Assembly: GCF_040932035.1 (NCBI RefSeq)
Contig: NZ_JBFRBB010000002.1
Coordinates: 1,240,001 to 1,304,000 of the forward strand
Source of the DNA: Hoeflea_A sp040932035
GTDB taxonomy: Bacteria > Pseudomonadota > Alphaproteobacteria > Rhizobiales > Rhizobiaceae
Reading direction: 5' to 3'
DNA length: 64,000 nucleotides
Part shown: in pieces, positions 47,636 to 56,358 of the stretch
Layout of the letters: every line of letters begins with the position of its first letter
Numbering within the stretch: the stretch's first letter is position 1
Made by a program: the position numbers and the translations under genes
Notes under the pieces: model-generated
What the model saw: the letters and a program-made list of their open reading frames with translations, nothing else
Told to the model about the DNA's origin: nothing
The model's database searches: none

Positions 47636-47664
47636 TTGACATTCCGTAAGCAGCGCCTTACCGT
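47636..47664 (+). promoter_or_regulatory. Promoter of the arsR-type gene, implying a leaderless mRNA
   Basis: A perfect -35 TTGACA (47636-47641) and a weak -10 TACCGT (47659-47664, 17-bp spacer) would start transcription at about 47670, the first base of the ATG. No ribosome-binding site is seen. Confidence 0.5.
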
Positions 47665-47679
47665 AAGTCATGACTTACG
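47662..47679. promoter_or_regulatory. Perfect 18-bp palindromic operator spanning the arsR-type start codon
   Basis: CGTAAGTCATGACTTACG is fully self-complementary and is centred on the start codon ATG at 47670-47672. Further CGTAAG/CTTACC half-sites lie just upstream (47645-47661), suggesting a second bound dimer. Confidence 0.65.
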
Positions 47680-47987
47680 AAATGGCGTTGACAGCGCTCG
47701 CCGATCCTTCCCGGCGGCGTATCCTTGAATCTCTGCGTGACTGTCCGCGAACGGTTTCGGACATTGCAAGCCGGCAGCCGATCAGCCGTCCGGCTGTATC
47801 GCAGCATCTCAAAGTACTGCAGGAAGCCGGCCTCGTTTCGGCCCGCCCGCATGGCACGGCCCGCTATTACGGCATCAGGCGCGACGGTCTTGCAGAACTG
47901 AAGGCTTATCTCGACACATTCTGGAGCGATGTCTTGTCCGCCTATGCGGAAGAGGTCCATCGGCATATGGGAGAAGACAATGGTTGA
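47670..47987 (+). CDS. ArsR/SmtB-family winged-helix regulator
   Basis: The 105-aa protein is a compact winged helix (ALADPSRRRILESLRDCPRTVSDIASRQPISRPAVSQHLKVLQEAGLVSARPHGTARYYGI). It lacks the metal-binding ELCVCDL motif, so it is probably a member that senses something other than metal and pairs with an SRPBCC protein. The downstream gene overlaps it by 8 bp. The operator covers its own start codon, which indicates strong autorepression. Confidence 0.9.
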   Translation: MTYEMALTALADPSRRRILESLRDCPRTVSDIASRQPISRPAVSQHLKVLQEAGLVSARPHGTARYYGIRRDGLAELKAYLDTFWSDVLSAYAEEVHRHMGEDNG

Positions 47988-48456
47988 TCCGATCAAGAAA
48001 CTGATCCTGGTTCCCTGCAACGCACAAACCGCGTTTGCGATTTTTGCCGAACGCACCGCCAACTGGTGGCCGCTCGATCAACATTCGCTTTCCGCTGGAC
48101 GTCTCGGCAAGCCTGCAAAGTCAGTGACCATCGAGCAAGGCGTCGGTGGCAGAATTTACGAAACGACACCAGACGGAGAGGAACTGCATTGGGGCTCGGT
48201 CAAGGTCTACGAACCCGGCAAAATCCTGTGCTTTTCCTGGCACGTTGCCGAACCGGTGGAAAACCAGACCGAGGTCGAGGTTCGCTTCGAACAGCTCGCA
48301 CCGGACAAAACGCAGGTCACCCTCGAACACCGCAATTGGGAAGCGCTCGGCGAGCGCGGCGGCGAGGCGCGCGACCACTACAACAATGGATGGGTCAGAG
48401 TATTCGAGGTCTGTTTTGGCGGCGCTTGCGAAGCGGAAAAGGCGCGAACCGGCTGA
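47980..48456 (+). CDS. SRPBCC (AHSA1-like) family protein
   Basis: The start at 47980 overlaps the arsR stop and follows GGGAG. The 158-aa protein has the START/Bet v1-like pattern of AHSA1 proteins (ILVPCNAQTAFAIFAERTANWWPL, GGRIYETTPDGEELHWGSVKVYEPGKILCFSWH, TQVTLEHRNWEALGERG). This arsR-SRPBCC arrangement is very common and the SRPBCC partner probably binds a hydrophobic ligand. Its exact role is not known. The gap that follows (48457-48726) shows nothing clear. Confidence 0.87.
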   Translation: MVDPIKKLILVPCNAQTAFAIFAERTANWWPLDQHSLSAGRLGKPAKSVTIEQGVGGRIYETTPDGEELHWGSVKVYEPGKILCFSWHVAEPVENQTEVEVRFEQLAPDKTQVTLEHRNWEALGERGGEARDHYNNGWVRVFEVCFGGACEAEKARTG

Positions 48457-48726
48457 TCTTCCGGAACACATGCAATCGGCTATCCCGACAAAGGCTCACT
48501 GACGGGCCCGTTCAGGCTGGTCAAATTACGATTTGAAAGTTCGCTCTATTTCTTATTGCAGTGCTGCTCGATCTGCGGCCACGGCACCGCTGCCGGCCGC
48601 CAATACAATCAAATTGTGTAACGCCCGTTCAATCCACAGGGCCGGCGCGCTCAGTTACCCGATCATGCCTTGAAATGGCCCCGTTGGTCGCTTCGCTTGA
48701 ACTTTTCAAGATTTTGAAGTTGTACC

Positions 48727-49389
48727 ATGCGCTTCCTCTTTATTTTTATATTGGTGTTTTCGCTGTTCGCATCTGCGTTCGCAGCCTTTGTTTTGCCCCG
48801 TGAGGATCTGGAGATCCTGATGGTGCAAGTACCATCCGCGATCCAGTCCCTTTGGACGTCGTCTGAATTGACGGTCGACATTTTCGGCAATCGGACAGAC
48901 AACTTCCGCACTGAGAGCCTCCCCGAAAAAATGGCCGGTCAGGAAAGAACCATTGCGCAGGCGAAGGGCATTCCGATCGGCAACTGGCTCTATCAGTGCG
49001 ACAATCAAAAAGCACCGAAGCGGAAATGCACAATTACCCACCAGATCGCCGAACAAGGAAGGGTTGTGTTTTCCTGGCAGATCGCCATTGATCATAGCGG
49101 CAATATGAGCGCTCGCTGGCAGACCGTGACAGGCGTCCAGATTGCTCGCGGCATCATTCTTGAAACCAGCGGCCAAAAGCCCCTGACCCTGCCCTATTCG
49201 AAATGCGTGACGGGATATTGCGAATCGGCGGCCAACCTCAATGCGGGTTTTGTCGAAACGCTATTGGAAACCGAACGGACGACCGCCACCATCCACAACA
49301 CCAGCGGTGAAGCTGTCACCTACACCATAAGTGTCGACGGGCTGGCTGCCAGCCTGAGAATGCTGGGCGACGGGAAAAACAAAATCTGA
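48727..49389 (+). CDS. Invasion-associated locus B (IalB) family exported protein
   Basis: The 220-aa product has a signal peptide or N-terminal anchor (MRFLFIFILVFSLFASAFA). The IalB pattern is GNWLYQCDNQKAPKRKCTITHQI, VTGVQIARGIILETSGQKPLTLPYSKCVTGYC, with two cysteine pairs likely to be disulfides, then the C-terminal ATIHNTSGEAVTYTISVDGL. IalB-like proteins are periplasmic or outer membrane proteins of alphaproteobacteria; outside Bartonella their role is unclear. It stands alone on the plus strand. Confidence 0.85.
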   Translation: MRFLFIFILVFSLFASAFAAFVLPREDLEILMVQVPSAIQSLWTSSELTVDIFGNRTDNFRTESLPEKMAGQERTIAQAKGIPIGNWLYQCDNQKAPKRKCTITHQIAEQGRVVFSWQIAIDHSGNMSARWQTVTGVQIARGIILETSGQKPLTLPYSKCVTGYCESAANLNAGFVETLLETERTTATIHNTSGEAVTYTISVDGLAASLRMLGDGKNKI

Positions 49390-49611
49390 TGGCATCCCGA
49401 CTTTGCGGCACTCTTCCTGGAATTCGAATGTATATCATGGCGCTGCGCAGACATGTTATCTATGGCGTTCATGACTTGACCTTGCGAACGGGAGTTTCGA
49501 TACTGCACTTAACACATCATCGTGGTTTGGCAGACGGGCGGTTATACCCGATCGAAATCCCGCCCATGTCCAGGCGTCACGGCAAAGGACGGCAAACACA
49601 GGAGTGAATCG

Positions 49612-49860
49612 ATGAGGGCCTTGATTATTGCACTTCTAGCAGCCGCAACACTGACGGCATGCACGACTGCGGAAAAGACGGCCTCCGGTGCAGGTCTGGG
49701 CGCTGTAATCGGCGGCGCGGCAACGAACAGCGTTGGAGGAGCTGTCGCCGGTGCCCTGATTGGCGGCTTTGGCACTTACATTGCCACCACTGGCGACGGC
49801 CAATGCCAGTACCGTAATTCCAGAGGCCAGATCTACACAACGAGGTGCCACTGGTTATAG
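49612..49860 (+). CDS. Small glycine-zipper lipoprotein, copy 1
   Basis: The start at 49612 is preceded by CAGGAG. The 82-aa product has a lipoprotein signal (MRALIIALLAAATLTAC, lipobox LTAC), a TTAEKTASGAG linker, a glycine-zipper hydrophobic segment (LGAVIGGAATNSVGGAVAGA, then LIGGFG) and a C-terminal CQYRNSRGQIYTTRCHW with two cysteines likely to pair. It is nearly identical to the gene 194 bp downstream. An envelope role is inferred. The 220-bp gap before it shows no convincing gene. Confidence 0.85.
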   Translation: MRALIIALLAAATLTACTTAEKTASGAGLGAVIGGAATNSVGGAVAGALIGGFGTYIATTGDGQCQYRNSRGQIYTTRCHWL

Positions 49861-50053
49861 GATTCCGGATCACGAATCGCCGGGAAACAACAACGCATAG
49901 TCCGACATGGAAGGTTGGTTGTTTCTCTGGAATTCAGGATTTCGGACGTTTAGATGCCTGTATGATATCTTCGACAACCCGGTTACACGCCACGTAGTGC
50001 CCGCCCGCATACAGGCAAGACTCCATAGGGGACTGCAAAACAGGAGTTTACAG

Positions 50054-50302
50054 ATGAAGGCATTGGTAATTGCAATTCTTGCAGCCGCAACTCTGACGGC
50101 TTGCACGACTGCGGAAAAGACGGCTTCCGGGGCGGGCGTAGGTGCCGCGGTCGGTGCAATCGCAACAAACAGTGCAGGCGGCGCAGTGGTCGGCGCCCTG
50201 ATCGGCGGCTTCGGCACCTATCTGGCAACGACCGCCGACGGCAGGTGCCAGTACCGCAATTCGCGCGGACAGGTCTACACGACCAGGTGTCACTGGCGCT
50301 AG
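50054..50302 (+). CDS. Small glycine-zipper lipoprotein, copy 2
   Basis: This 82-aa paralogue of the gene before it has the same length, the same LTAC lipobox, the same TTAEKTASGAG linker and the same CQYRNSRGQVYTTRCHW tail; differences lie mainly in the hydrophobic zipper. The start at 50054 follows CAGGAGTTTACAG. A hairpin with a short T run follows at 50324-50354. The two copies look like a recent tandem duplication including the ribosome site. Confidence 0.85.
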   Translation: MKALVIAILAAATLTACTTAEKTASGAGVGAAVGAIATNSAGGAVVGALIGGFGTYLATTADGRCQYRNSRGQVYTTRCHWR

Positions 50303-50323
50303 CTGCCTCAAGCGGAACAAAAC

Positions 50324-50354
50324 AGCCGGGATACGCCTTAGTCGTTTCCCGGCT
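50324..50354 (+). terminator. Probable terminator after the lipoprotein pair
   Basis: An 8-bp stem AGCCGGGA/TCCCGGCT with a 15-nt loop is followed by TTGT. The T tract is short, so efficiency may be partial. Confidence 0.5.
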
Positions 50355-50486
50355 TTGTCATTTCTTGAACAGAACATGCAAATGGCGCCCCGAATTAAGG
50401 CCCTGACCGATTGGACCAGCCAGGGCCAGCTGTGGCTAAAGACGCACATGGTGGAATAGAAACAGGCGCTTCCGAACGACTGACAG

Positions 50487-50909
50487 CTATCGCAGTTGGT
50501 TTGCTAATTTCTCAGCCTGCCGTTTCGTAAAAGGTCCCGTCACGGCAATTTCGCCGCCGGCTATCGCCTCCGCTACCTTCGGTTCCGAAACAACGGTTCC
50601 ACCGATGGACAGGCGAATGTATTTGCCAACATTATTTGCTGTTAATCGCTCGAATTCCGCTGCACGTTCCGGCGGAAGGGTAATGACGAGCATATATTCA
50701 CCTGAAATGTAGCTGTTCTCTACGACTTCGACACTCACCTCCTCACCGCTAAACTCAAGGTTGGGGCCGAGAACCTGTCCATCCACTACCTGGAATTCGA
50801 GGTCAGCAGATGTTGCCGAAGAGGAGAAGACACCGAGCGCTAGCGCCATTACCATGATGAGTGTTGGCGGGTGCAGAACAGCCCGGGCATAATTTCCAGT
50901 TCTGCACAT
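50487..50909 (-). CDS. Exported protein with SecD P1-like domain
   Basis: The 140-aa protein has a signal peptide (ending about SATSA-D; ATGs at 50855 and 50849 are possible inner starts). Its mature region resembles the P1 head subdomain of SecD: FERLTANNVGKYIRLSIGGTVVSEPKVAEAIAGGEIAVTGPFTKRQAEKLANQLR, here cited in part, matches the SecD pattern of FTxxNVGRxLAIVLDGxVxSAPxI followed by GG...I.G.FT. No membrane helices of SecD are present, so this is a free periplasmic P1-like module. The gene is followed by an intergenic gap and preceded by the beta-barrel gene on the same strand. Confidence 0.7.
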   Translation of the reverse strand: MCRTGNYARAVLHPPTLIMVMALALGVFSSSATSADLEFQVVDGQVLGPNLEFSGEEVSVEVVENSYISGEYMLVITLPPERAAEFERLTANNVGKYIRLSIGGTVVSEPKVAEAIAGGEIAVTGPFTKRQAEKLANQLR

Positions 50910-50949
50910 TCAAGTCTCCACAGGGACCATGCTGCCATCCTCACCTGGT

Positions 50950-52224
50950 TCAGTCAGGGTAAAGCTTGAACTTGGCGCCGACACGAACCGTGTGGCTTGA
51001 CGGTTCGATCGTTGCCACCCCGCCAAGATTGACATCTTCGTACATCGTGTAGCGGTATTCGACATAGGCACTGGTTTTTTCGCTGAGGGCCAGCTCCGTT
51101 CCCGTGCCGATTGAAAATGCGTTGACACTGACATCTGTTGTCGCCGCGGGGGCCGAAATTGATGCCGACAGGTTCTGCCATGTATATCCGCCAATGACAT
51201 AACCGAGCGTATAGTCGTTGAATTTCCGCCCGATCCTCAAAAGCGCATCAAAACCGAAATCATCCGCCTTGGCCGAGACCGTCGTTCCTGCTGACGTCGC
51301 AGATGATGATGCACCGATATACTCGGCGGCAAGGACAACACCAGCCACCCAGCGCTCCCCGAATTCCCGGTCATAACCTATATTGATTTCGCCAAGATAT
51401 CCTTCGGTTGCGAGCCCGTCGAAAGTGATCGTGCCACCGGCCGTTGTCACCTTGTTGAGCGACGCACCCACGCTGACGGCTGCACCGACCTTGAATCCTG
51501 TCCAGTCGTGGACAAACGACGCGCGTTCGATACCGGAAGGACCACCCCCGAACCGGTAATTGAGGCTCGAGTGAAACATGTGCGTTGCCGGATCGATACC
51601 GACGCCGCCGAGCGCGGCAATGCTTGTGCCGGAATATTGCGAATAGCGATATTCCGAACTCCAGGTCCAGTTGTTCCTGAAGGCCGTCTCCGTACCAATT
51701 CCAACGACAAACCCGCTGTCATTCCAGCCGGTTGAAAATGCCGGGGCTGTTGAACTGAGCTCGAAATGCTGCCAGCTATAGCCGCCCAGTACATAGGCAA
51801 GCGTCCGTGGCGCAATCGTGTAGCCCAGCCGCCCGATCACATCGATGCCGTAATCGGCCTTGAGTTCTCCGGTAAGCGGCACGCCCGTTACCGACCACGA
51901 TGTATCGACATCGCCGTACCGGCCGCTTATGGCACCGCCGACCACCACACCATTTGAGAACAAATGGTCGTATCCGACCGTCAGCTTACCGAAATAACCC
52001 CGCCCGCCGACGCCGCTGATCGACGTGGCGCCGAATGCAGGAATGTTGACCTCGTCGATCAGAAATCCGGTGCCACCGCCAATGCCGATGTAAAAGCCGG
52101 TCCAGTCATAAACGCTGGTCTGGCCCGTCAGCGGGGACGAAAACAAACGGAACGGTTCAGTTGCGCCGGCAGGAGCCGTCGCAGCCAGCATGGCAATTAC
52201 GATGGCCGAATTTGTCTTCTTCAT
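50950..52224 (-). CDS. Outer membrane protein with two tandem OmpA/Omp25-like beta-barrel domains
   Basis: The start at 52224 (MKKTNSAIVIAMLAAT) gives 424 residues with a signal peptide ending at AGA-T. The mature part holds two similar halves of about 195 residues each. Half 1 runs from YDWTGFYIGIGGG to LNYRFGG (about 38-240) and half 2 from HDWTGFKVGAAV to the C-terminal VRVGAKFKLY (about 250-422). Corresponding strands read AYVLGGYSWQHF and GYVIGGYTWQNL. Single-barrel 8-strand proteins of about 200-220 residues are the norm in this family, so this is an internal duplication or fusion. Confidence 0.82.
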   Translation of the reverse strand: MKKTNSAIVIAMLAATAPAGATEPFRLFSSPLTGQTSVYDWTGFYIGIGGGTGFLIDEVNIPAFGATSISGVGGRGYFGKLTVGYDHLFSNGVVVGGAISGRYGDVDTSWSVTGVPLTGELKADYGIDVIGRLGYTIAPRTLAYVLGGYSWQHFELSSTAPAFSTGWNDSGFVVGIGTETAFRNNWTWSSEYRYSQYSGTSIAALGGVGIDPATHMFHSSLNYRFGGGPSGIERASFVHDWTGFKVGAAVSVGASLNKVTTAGGTITFDGLATEGYLGEINIGYDREFGERWVAGVVLAAEYIGASSSATSAGTTVSAKADDFGFDALLRIGRKFNDYTLGYVIGGYTWQNLSASISAPAATTDVSVNAFSIGTGTELALSEKTSAYVEYRYTMYEDVNLGGVATIEPSSHTVRVGAKFKLYPD

Positions 52225-52522
52225 CGCCGCCAATGTCCCCCAACCTTTGGATGTATCCCACAATCACTCATAACCCGGCTGGATTTCCGTGAAAAGCCCG
52301 GTCTTTATCGGGCCGGCAATAAATCCTCAATTCTATCCGGCAGATGCAGAACGGATGCACGCATTGGCCACCAGCCGCCCCTCGTCCCGTCCCGCAAGGC
52401 GTTTTAATGACAACACATCGCCATGCTGGCTGTCGAATATGCTCCCATGCTTGTTTCCAGTCCTGAAGCTGCTATCGATGACGCATTGTCTTGTGGCGAC
52501 AACGGGATTCGGGGGCCGGTAA

Positions 52523-54298
52523 ATGAGCATCGAACAGGCTGAGTTATTTGCGCTCTTCGCGGCCGTATTCGCCATGTTGTTTTGGGGTCGCTGGCGCTAC
52601 GATCTGGTGGCATTCTGCGCACTGCTGGTTGCCCTGGTCCTTGGTCTCGTTCCCACCGAAGAGGCGTTTTCCGGTTTCGGTCATCCGGCGACGATCATCG
52701 TCGCGCTGGTTCTGGTCGTTTCGCGCGGACTGCTCAATTCCGGAGCCATCGATATTATCACCCGCAGGTTGATCGATGCCGGCAGAAGCACGGCGGGCCA
52801 TATCGCCATGATGAGCGGTGTCGGCGCTGTGCTGTCGGCGTTTATGAACAATGTTGCGGCGATGGCACTTCTCATGCCGGTCGATCTGCAGGCCGCCAAG
52901 AAGGCAGGACGCCCTGCCCGCCGCACGCTGATGCCCCTTTCTTTTGCCACGATCCTTGGTGGCATGGTCACGCTGATCGGCACGCCGCCCAACATCATTA
53001 TCGCCTCCTTTCGCGAGCGTGCGCTCGGCGCACCTTTCGGCATGTTCGACTTTACGCCCGTAGGCGCGGCCGTTGCGATTGTCGGCATCGCCTTTGTCGC
53101 CTTGATCGGCTGGCACCTGATCCCAAAAGGTGACGGCGATGAGGCGCCGACGGAAAATCTGCGGGAGCTTGAAGGCTACCTCGCCGAGCTCGTCGTGCCG
53201 GAAAAATCCAAGGCGGTCGGCCAGGAGGTTCGCGACCTCTATCCGGTTGGCGATGAGGATGATGTCGCCATTCTCGGTGTCATCAGAAACGGCAAGAGAC
53301 TTGGCGGCTTTTCCTCCACAGTGATCCTGCGCCCCAAGGACATGCTGATCGTCGAGGCCAATGCGGAAGACATCGACCGGTTTCGCGGCGCGCTCGGACT
53401 GGAATTCCTCGGCGAACGACCGAGCGAGAAGGCCGCCGCCGGAGACCTGACATTGATGGAGGTGGTGGTGCCGCGCGAGTCGCGCATCGCCGGCCGTTCC
53501 GCCATCTCCATGCGGCTGCGCGCCCGCCGCGGCGTCACGCTTTTGGGCATATCCAGGAAAGGCAAGCGCTTCGCCAAGCGCGTTCGCCACGAAACCGTGC
53601 GGGCCGGCGACATCCTGCTGCTGCTCGGCCCCGAAGACCGGCTGCAGGATCTGGTCAGCTGGCTGGGTGTCCTGCCGCTGGCAGAACGCGGCCTCAATGT
53701 CACGCAGCACCGCAAAGCCTGGCTGGCTGTCGGTGTCTTTGCGGCAGCGATTGCCGTGTCGGCCTTCGGGCTGCTTTACCTTGCCACGGCTTTGGCGATT
53801 GTCGTCGCCCTGTACGTCATCCTCGATATCGTTCCCATCCGCAACGTCTACGATCACATAGAATGGCCGGTCGTGGTGCTTCTCGGCAGTATGATCCCGC
53901 TCGGCGTGGCTCTGGAAAATGCCGGCGGCACGCAGCTGATCGCCGGCGCAATCGTCGATCTGGCGGCCGGCCTGCCTTCCTGGGTCGTGCTGACCGCGCT
54001 GATGCTTGTCGTCATGACGCTTTCGGATGTCCTGAACAACACGGCAACGGCGGTCATCGGCGCGCCGATCGCCGTCGACATCGCGGCCCGGCTCAATGCC
54101 AATCCGGACGGTTTCCTGATGGCCGTTGCCGTCGCGGCCTCATGCGCCTTCCTCACCCCGATCGGCCATAAGAACAACACGCTGATCATGGGCCCCGGCG
54201 GCTACAAATTCGGTGACTACTGGCGCACCGGCCTGCCGCTCGAAGTCCTGGTCGTGGCCGTCTCCGTGCCGGTGATCCTGGTGGTGTTTCCTTTGTAG
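52523..54298 (+). CDS. SLC13 family permease with TrkA-C (RCK_C) domains
   Basis: The 591-aa protein has N- and C-terminal membrane halves of the SLC13/DASS type (MNNVAAMALLMPVDLQAAKKAG and TLIGTPPNIIIASF, repeated as LNNTATAVIGAPIAVDIA and TPIGHKNNTLIMGPGGY). Between them are two soluble RCK_C domains (about 215-300 and 305-390: ELVVPEKSKAVGQEVRDL, EVVVPRESRIAGRSAISM). These permeases use sodium to take up anions such as sulfate or dicarboxylates; the RCK_C domains may gate in response to a ligand. It stands alone on the plus strand and converges with the gene at 54367. Confidence 0.9.
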   Translation: MSIEQAELFALFAAVFAMLFWGRWRYDLVAFCALLVALVLGLVPTEEAFSGFGHPATIIVALVLVVSRGLLNSGAIDIITRRLIDAGRSTAGHIAMMSGVGAVLSAFMNNVAAMALLMPVDLQAAKKAGRPARRTLMPLSFATILGGMVTLIGTPPNIIIASFRERALGAPFGMFDFTPVGAAVAIVGIAFVALIGWHLIPKGDGDEAPTENLRELEGYLAELVVPEKSKAVGQEVRDLYPVGDEDDVAILGVIRNGKRLGGFSSTVILRPKDMLIVEANAEDIDRFRGALGLEFLGERPSEKAAAGDLTLMEVVVPRESRIAGRSAISMRLRARRGVTLLGISRKGKRFAKRVRHETVRAGDILLLLGPEDRLQDLVSWLGVLPLAERGLNVTQHRKAWLAVGVFAAAIAVSAFGLLYLATALAIVVALYVILDIVPIRNVYDHIEWPVVVLLGSMIPLGVALENAGGTQLIAGAIVDLAAGLPSWVVLTALMLVVMTLSDVLNNTATAVIGAPIAVDIAARLNANPDGFLMAVAVAASCAFLTPIGHKNNTLIMGPGGYKFGDYWRTGLPLEVLVVAVSVPVILVVFPL

Positions 54299-54366
54299 GG
54301 CAGTGCCGCGGGAGAAGAACTGTCTGACCTGCTCCCAGATTGGTCTGTTGAATATTTGAACGGACG

Positions 54367-54987
54367 CTAGTGGCGCGGCACAAACGGCCGTTTTTGAACA
54401 AACTCCGACTTGCTGCCCCACCGCCTTTTCCAATCCATATTTATTTCGATGCGCGCTCCCGAAGTATTGTCCCAGGTGACCTCAAATCCTTTTTCCCGCA
54501 ACGCAGACTCCAAAATTTGCCCGATCGCAACATAGTCGCTTTCAGACGCTTCCAGATCAGCGGATCCGAAAAAGAAAAGAAGGCCGTCTCCCTCAAGCGC
54601 AGATGTCGTGTCTTGCTGGTGGTAAAAGACATACCCATTCGGAGCCTTGCCCTTTGTGGCTTCGTCCTCGATTTCTCCGATCAATTCCGCTGAACCGCAT
54701 TGCGCGCAGCAGGTGAAGTCGTGGCGCGGCAGGATCGCTTTCTCATAAAGTTCCTGAAACACCTGTTCCAACCGGTCGAAATCGGTCACTTCAGGCCAGG
54801 TTTTTTGCTCTTCCACAAGAGCTGCGATTTCCTTGTCCGCCAGTTCCGCCGGTGACACCTGGTCGGCATAATCCTCACCTTCAATGTATTTGCCGATAAA
54901 GCCGACAATTTCATCGCGGTCGCTGAATCCCGCCCGTACGAGCTCTCTTGCATATTCCTCGACCCATTCGATCTCTTCTTCGGCCAT
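54367..54987 (-). CDS. DUF6891-like protein
   Basis: The start at 54987 (MAEEEIEWVEEYARELV) has GGGGA at a spacing of 7. The 206-aa protein is acidic, with TCCAQCGSAELIGEI (a possible metal-binding CC..C group), NGYVFYHQQDTTSAL, LLFFFGSAD and the C-terminal FEVTWDNTSGARIEINMDWKRRWG. This matches my memory of the DUF6891 pattern, but the function is not known. It is separated from tRNA-Lys by about 140 bp. Confidence 0.65.
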   Translation of the reverse strand: MAEEEIEWVEEYARELVRAGFSDRDEIVGFIGKYIEGEDYADQVSPAELADKEIAALVEEQKTWPEVTDFDRLEQVFQELYEKAILPRHDFTCCAQCGSAELIGEIEDEATKGKAPNGYVFYHQQDTTSALEGDGLLFFFGSADLEASESDYVAIGQILESALREKGFEVTWDNTSGARIEINMDWKRRWGSKSEFVQKRPFVPRH

Positions 54988-55124
54988 TGGCGGTCCCCTT
55001 CCCATTCATGCTCACTTTTGCCGGTTATCCCGCGCTGCTGTTGCCATTGCGCAGTGCTGGACAGCCGGCCGCCGGTCCAGGCGATAAAGCCTCGATCGTG
55101 TGCGGCAACAATGCTTGAAAAAAT

Positions 55125-55200
<76 letters not shown>

Positions 55201-55299
55201 GGAACCAATAAGAGAGGCCGGATATAACCGCCCTTCCCTGCCTTGTCCAGTCCAATTTAGACTTTCCGGCAATGGACCGCAATGACCCGCGACACAAGG

Positions 55300-56220
55300 T
55301 CAATCAATCAGCAGAGAACCTTCCGCAACCTTGACCGCATTACCGCCGATTCTTGCCTGGATGATCTTGCCGCCATCCACTTCGAGGTGCAGGTGGATCT
55401 TCGAAGGCCGGCCCATTTCCACGCCCTGTTCAATCAGGATTGCGTGATGTCCGTCGAGCAGTTCGTCGAAGTGGTGAATGGCACCGGAAAAGGCGGCGGC
55501 AGCCGAACCGGTCGCTGGATCTTCATTAATGCCCACATGCGGCGCGTACATGCGGGCGTGAAAATGCGCATCGTGAGCGACACCGCCGCGGCAGTAGATA
55601 AAGGCATCGGCTAGCTGTCCGTCGGCCATCGGCGCCAGCTGCTCCCACAGTGCTGCATCACAGCGTGTTTTGGCTGCTACGGAAAGATCGTGCACCGGCA
55701 CCATGACAAACGGCACACCGGCATTCCAAAATGAGATCTGGTGGTTTTCGAAGCCGATCTCATGTGGTTCGATCTGAAGCGCCGCAGCCACCATATCCTT
55801 GCTGATTTCCGCATCGATCCGCGCCGAAAGCCGCGGCAGGTCGAATTCGGCGAAACTTGCCTGGCCGCGTTGCAGCTTGGCAACCGTCCGCACCGGTCCG
55901 ACGCCCTCTTCCAGCACGCTCATCAGGTCGATATCGGTATCGCCACCGCCGGTCTTTTGTTCCGCCAGTGCCACCGCCGCACCGACCGTCGGGTGTCCGG
56001 CGAAGGGAAGCTCCCGCCCAGGCGTGAAAATACGCAGGCCCGCACCATGGGCCGGATTGTCCGATGGCAGTATAAAGACCGTTTCCGACAGGTTGAACTC
56101 ACCGGCAATCTGCTGCATCGCCTCGTCCGACAAACCCTCAGAATCAAAAACGACAGCCAGCGGATTTCCAGCCAGCCGGTCAGAGGTAAAAACGTCGTAG
56201 ATAGCGTATTGGCGCGGCAT
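55300..56220 (-). CDS. PhzF family phenazine biosynthesis-like isomerase/epimerase
   Basis: The start at 56220 (MPRQYAIYDVFTSDRLAGNPLAVV) gives 306 residues, with GGAG upstream. It has two DapF-like halves: Glu46 equivalent in FNLSETVFI (catalytic Glu), IFTPGRELPFAGHPTVGAA and, in the second half, GINEDPATGSAAAAF. PhzF-like proteins share the fold of diaminopimelate epimerase and mostly have unknown substrates in non-phenazine bacteria. It is not part of a phenazine cluster here. Confidence 0.88.
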   Translation of the reverse strand: MPRQYAIYDVFTSDRLAGNPLAVVFDSEGLSDEAMQQIAGEFNLSETVFILPSDNPAHGAGLRIFTPGRELPFAGHPTVGAAVALAEQKTGGGDTDIDLMSVLEEGVGPVRTVAKLQRGQASFAEFDLPRLSARIDAEISKDMVAAALQIEPHEIGFENHQISFWNAGVPFVMVPVHDLSVAAKTRCDAALWEQLAPMADGQLADAFIYCRGGVAHDAHFHARMYAPHVGINEDPATGSAAAAFSGAIHHFDELLDGHHAILIEQGVEMGRPSKIHLHLEVDGGKIIQARIGGNAVKVAEGSLLID

Positions 56221-56358
56221 TTCGGCACTCCGTCTGATACCAATGAAATAGCTCCGAACAGCACAATGGCACAGCCGGTTCGGATCGGACAATTGTATTT
56301 TTTCGGCTTATCAGGGCCTCAATTAATATTGCGTTGCGGGGATACGCGGAACAGCAAA

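Noticed and set aside
49389..49607. 72-aa plus-strand open frame before the lipoprotein pair
   Set aside because: It has no ribosome site, signal or family resemblance, and overlaps the IalB-like stop.
52544..53857. 437-aa minus-strand open frame
   Set aside because: It is antisense to the SLC13 permease and is a charged low-information sequence.
55300..56220. Phenazine biosynthesis cluster suggested by phzF
   Set aside because: No other phz gene is present. Lone PhzF-like proteins are common and mostly uncharacterised.
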